A DNA stretch of 64,000 nucleotides, from positions 2,852,001-2,916,000 of the forward strand of contig NZ_CP053439.1 in NCBI RefSeq assembly GCF_000769405.2, in the 5' to 3' direction. Below the pieces are notes generated by a model. That model did not search any database. It saw nothing but the letters and a program-made list of their open reading frames with translations, and was not told the origin of the DNA. Positions 61,355 to 64,000 of the stretch are shown here, piece by piece (positions within the stretch are counted from its first letter, which is position 1; each line of letters begins with the position of its first letter). This DNA comes from Rhizobium brockwellii. GTDB lineage: Bacteria > Pseudomonadota > Alphaproteobacteria > Rhizobiales > Rhizobiaceae. The position numbers and the translations under genes are program-made.

Positions 61355-62736
61355 GCTGTGACTTTCTTCAGATGGAAGGATTTCGGACGCGTCAGATTGT
61401 GGAAGCCGATGATCGACAGCGAGCCGCCGCGGCCGGTCTCCTTGACGCCGGTCCAGCAGAGCGCCGGATCGAGATAGTCTGCGCGGTTCATGAAAACGGT
61501 GCCGGTTTCGATCTCGCGGCCGAGCTGCCCTGCCCGCTCGACATCCTTGGTCCAGAGCGAGGCCGTCAGCCCGTACTGGCTGTCGTTCATCAGTGCCAAT
61601 GCTTCCTCGTCACTCTTCACCTTCATGATGCCGACTGCCGGGCCGAAAGTCTCTTCGCGCATGAAGGCCATGGAGTGGTCGACATCGACGAGGATCTGCG
61701 GGGCGAGATAGGCGCCGCCGTCATCCTGGGGGAAAAGCTTGGGATCGACAAGCGCTTTGGCGCCCTTGGAAACCGCATCGGCGATCTGTTCGCGCACAAC
61801 CTTGGCGAAGCGCTTATGCGCCATCGGCCCGAGCGAGGTTTCCGGATCGAGCGGATTGCCGAGCTTGTAGTTCGACACCCAGGCAACCGACTTCTCGACG
61901 AAAGCGTCATAGAGCGATTCATGCACATAGATGCGCTCGATGCCGCAGCAGCACTGGCCGGAATTGTAGGTCGCGCCGTCCATCAGCGTGTCGACGGCTG
62001 CCTCGAGATCGGCGTCCTCCATGACATAACCCGGATCCTTGCCGCCCAGTTCGAGGCCGAGGCCGGTGAACGTGCCGGCGGCGGCCCGCTCCATCGACCG
62101 CCCGCCTTCGACCGATCCGGTGAAGTTGACGAAATTGAAGCTGCCGGCGGCAATCAGCGCAGACGTCGTTTCATGATCGAGGAAGACGTTCTGAAACACA
62201 TCCTCGGGAACGCCGGCCTCGATGAAGGCCTGTACCAGCCGCTCACCGACCAGTAGCGTCTGCGAGGCATGTTTCAGCACCACGGTATTGCCGGCCATCA
62301 GCGCCGGCGCGATCGTGTTGATCGCCGTCATATAGGGATAGTTCCACGGCGCGACGACGAAGACGACGCCATGTGCCTCGCGCTCGATGCGACGCTCGAA
62401 ACGCTCGCTCTCCTCGACGACGAGAGGCGCCAGCGCATCCGCCGCGATCGAAGCGACATAGTTGGAGCGCTCGTTGAAGCCCTTGTATTCGCCGCCGTAC
62501 TTGATCGGCCGGCCCATCTGCCAGGCAAGCTCCGGCACCACAACGTCGGACATCTCGTTCAGCCGCGCGGCACCCTTCAGCACCAGTTGCACACGCTCTT
62601 CGAGCGGCCGTTTCGCCCAGGCTTTCTGGGCCTTGCGGGCGCGCGCCACCACGTCCTTGGCAGCATCGAAAGAAAGGGCTGCGCGTTCGGCATAGACCGA
62701 CCCGTCCACCGGTGAAATGCATTGGATCATTGCCAT
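61351..62736 (-). CDS. Aldehyde dehydrogenase family protein
   Basis: This is a 461-residue NAD(P)-dependent enzyme. VAPWNYPYMTAINTIAPALMAGNTVVLK is the cofactor-binding region. LELGGKDPGYV has the catalytic glutamate. YNSGQCCCGIERIYVHES has the active-site cysteine (about 258-260), and EETFGPAVGIMKV follows. The length is that of succinate-semialdehyde or gamma-glutamyl-aminobutyraldehyde dehydrogenase relatives. Clustering with a glutamine-synthetase family gene suggests amine or polyamine breakdown. Confidence 0.93.
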   Translation of the reverse strand: MAMIQCISPVDGSVYAERAALSFDAAKDVVARARKAQKAWAKRPLEERVQLVLKGAARLNEMSDVVVPELAWQMGRPIKYGGEYKGFNERSNYVASIAADALAPLVVEESERFERRIEREAHGVVFVVAPWNYPYMTAINTIAPALMAGNTVVLKHASQTLLVGERLVQAFIEAGVPEDVFQNVFLDHETTSALIAAGSFNFVNFTGSVEGGRSMERAAAGTFTGLGLELGGKDPGYVMEDADLEAAVDTLMDGATYNSGQCCCGIERIYVHESLYDAFVEKSVAWVSNYKLGNPLDPETSLGPMAHKRFAKVVREQIADAVSKGAKALVDPKLFPQDDGGAYLAPQILVDVDHSMAFMREETFGPAVGIMKVKSDEEALALMNDSQYGLTASLWTKDVERAGQLGREIETGTVFMNRADYLDPALCWTGVKETGRGGSLSIIGFHNLTRPKSFHLKKVTA

Positions 62737-62782
62737 GATCGATTTCCTGTCCTCGTATTGGTCAATATTTGGGTGGGCGACA

Positions 62783-62920
62783 GCCCCTCATCCGCCTGCC
62801 GGCACCTTCTCCCCGCCTGCGGGGCGAAGGGATATGCCGCACCGCCTTCCTTAACCTCGACGCTGCGTTTGGCACGTCCCCTCTCCCCGTTTTTACGGGG
62901 AGAGGGTTAGGGTGAGGGGC
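62783..62920. repeat. RIME-like intergenic mosaic element
   Basis: This 138-bp element has perfect 8-bp terminal inverted repeats GCCCCTCA and TGAGGGGC. It contains two internal hairpins: CTTCTCCCCG with its partner near 62807-62830, and CCTCTCCCCGT/ACGGGGAGAGG at 62879-62904. This matches the Rhizobium-specific intergenic mosaic element type. It lies inside the glutamine synthetase-aldehyde dehydrogenase operon. Confidence 0.75.
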
Positions 62921-62940
62921 AAACACACTCGAAATGCCTA

Positions 62941-64000
62941 TTAAGCTCTTTCGAAACCGCGCGCCACTTCCCAATCGGTGATGCGGCGGTCGTATTCTTC
63001 CTGCTCCCACTCGCCGGCGCGCGTATAGTGGTCGATCACGTCGTCGCCGAAGGCCTTGCGCAGCATCGCCGATTCCGTCATCGCCGCCGTGGCCGCGCGC
63101 AGCGTGCGCGGGATCTCGCGAACGCCCTTACCGCCATAGGCGTCGCCGACGAAGGGGGCTTCGAGTTCGAGCTTGTTCTCGATGCCGTCAATGCCGGCGG
63201 CAAGCAGCGCGGCGAAAGCAAGATAGGGATTGAGATCGGAGCCGCCGACGCGGCACTCGATACGGATACCCTTGGTCTCTTCGCCGCACAGGCGATAGCC
63301 GGCGGTGCGGTTGTCCTTACTCCAGATCGCCTTGGTCGGCGCAAACGTGCCGGCCATGAAGCGCTTGTAGGAGTTGATGTAGGGCGCCAGGAAATAGGTG
63401 ATCTCGCTCGCATGGGCGAGAAGCCCGGCGACGTAATGATGCATCAGCGGTGACATGCCGTATTTGCCGGTATGGTCGAAGAACAGCGGCTTCTCCTCCA
63501 GGCTCCAAAGCGACTGGTGGATATGCGAGGAACTGCCGGCAGCATTGTAATTCCACTTGGCGAGGAAGGTGATGGCCTTGCCCTTCGACCAGGCGATCTC
63601 CTTGCAACCGTTCTTGATGATCGCGTGCCGGTCGGCCATGGCGAGCGCATCGGCGTAGCGCACGTTGATTTCCTCCTGGCCGGCCGAGGCCTCGCCCTTG
63701 GAGTTCTCGACCGGGATGCCGGCGCCCTGCAGCCCGGTGCGGATCGCCCGCATCACCTCTTCCTCCTTGGTGGTCTGGAAGATGTGGTAGTCCTCGTTAT
63801 AGGCGCTGGCGAGCTTGAGATTGCGGTAGCCGGAAGCCTGCGCCGACTCGTAGGTCTGGTCGAACAGGAAGAATTCGAGCTCGGAGGCCATGTAGGCCTT
63901 CATGCCCATGTCTTCGAGGCGCTTCACCTGCTTCTTCAGGATCGCGCGCGGCGAATGGGCGACCTCTTCATGCGTATGATGGTCGAGCATGTCGCACAGC
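62941..64000 (-). CDS. Glutamine synthetase family protein, PuuA-like (5' end outside window)
   Basis: This is the C-terminal 352 or so residues of a GS-fold ligase. MASELEFFLFD holds the metal-binding glutamates. EASAGQEEINVRY, FLAKWNYNAAGSSSHIHQSL (ATP/substrate loop) and ECRVGGSDLNPYLAFAALLAAG are conserved. The lack of a regulatory adenylylation tyrosine loop and the clustering with aldehyde and alcohol dehydrogenases fit gamma-glutamylation of an amine, as in PuuA, rather than ammonia assimilation; this is inference. The frame continues past base 64000 with no start seen. Confidence 0.9.
   Translation of the reverse strand, partial: LCDMLDHHTHEEVAHSPRAILKKQVKRLEDMGMKAYMASELEFFLFDQTYESAQASGYRNLKLASAYNEDYHIFQTTKEEEVMRAIRTGLQGAGIPVENSKGEASAGQEEINVRYADALAMADRHAIIKNGCKEIAWSKGKAITFLAKWNYNAAGSSSHIHQSLWSLEEKPLFFDHTGKYGMSPLMHHYVAGLLAHASEITYFLAPYINSYKRFMAGTFAPTKAIWSKDNRTAGYRLCGEETKGIRIECRVGGSDLNPYLAFAALLAAGIDGIENKLELEAPFVGDAYGGKGVREIPRTLRAATAAMTESAMLRKAFGDDVIDHYTRAGEWEQEEYDRRITDWEVARGFERA

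Noticed and set aside
1..64000. Search for tRNAs, CRISPR arrays, insertion sequences, prophage genes and integrase sites
   Set aside because: No tRNA-like T-loop, regular spaced repeats, transposase or integrase frames were recognised; the region looks like core chromosome with small repeat elements.

Overview
The window looks like chromosomal DNA of an alphaproteobacterium of the Rhizobium etli / R. leguminosarum type. The grounds are a high-GC, tightly packed gene layout, a complete division and cell-wall (dcw) cluster in the rhizobial order, betaine-lipid genes btaA-btaB, and several intergenic repeat elements of kinds known from rhizobia, including a RIME-like element. The species assignment is inference; no database search was possible.

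Region 1 (1-19.7 kb) is the dcw cluster, read on the minus strand from mraZ near 19.5 kb to the first codons of ftsA at base 1: mraZ, rsmH, ftsL, ftsI, murE, murF, mraY, murD, ftsW, murG, murC, murB, then ddlB, ftsQ and ftsA. Most neighbours overlap by 1-4 bases or lie a few bases apart. The run is broken between murB and ddlB by an aquaporin gene (minus), an MHS-type transporter and a sugar-nucleotide epimerase (both plus). Upstream of mraZ there are four TGGG boxes at 10-bp spacing over a promoter, then an intrinsic terminator inside the leader. This suggests MraZ autoregulation and a short leader RNA. rnpB (RNase P RNA) lies just beyond, on the same strand.

Region 2 (20.3-36 kb) holds two tandem paralogous FAD oxidoreductases and several peptidoglycan-active enzymes: two SLT-type lytic transglycosylases, an amidase, a GH25 lysozyme-like lipoprotein and an MltB-type transglycosylase. 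It also holds a TerB/DnaJ co-chaperone, pyrophosphate-dependent phosphofructokinase, a LysE exporter, a serine hydrolase, btaA-btaB, an EamA transporter and a 25-residue membrane peptide gene missed by length cut-offs.

Region 3 (36-49 kb) contains an ArsR-methyltransferase regulator coupled to metF with a 16-bp palindrome over its promoter, ettA, an RNase T2, an alpha/beta hydrolase, another EamA transporter, a CoA-transferase/ThDP-enzyme pair, RidA, a DUF442 protein, a mutarotase-like protein and an L,D-transpeptidase.

Region 4 (49-59 kb) is a sugar-uptake locus: ABC ATPase, EamA transporter, ROK repressor, ROK kinase plus an (alpha/alpha)6 glycosidase-like enzyme, two permeases and a binding protein. 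Three copies of one 17-bp inverted repeat sit at the ATPase, kinase and binding-protein promoters. Two of them lie at the start site of near-consensus sigma-70 promoters, so the locus reads as one ROK regulon.

Region 5 (59-64 kb) contains a possible 56-residue protein gene, an orphan ParA-like ATPase, and an operon of glutamine-synthetase family enzyme (cut by the window end), aldehyde dehydrogenase and iron alcohol dehydrogenase, with a RIME-like element inside it. No tRNA, CRISPR array, insertion sequence or prophage was seen.
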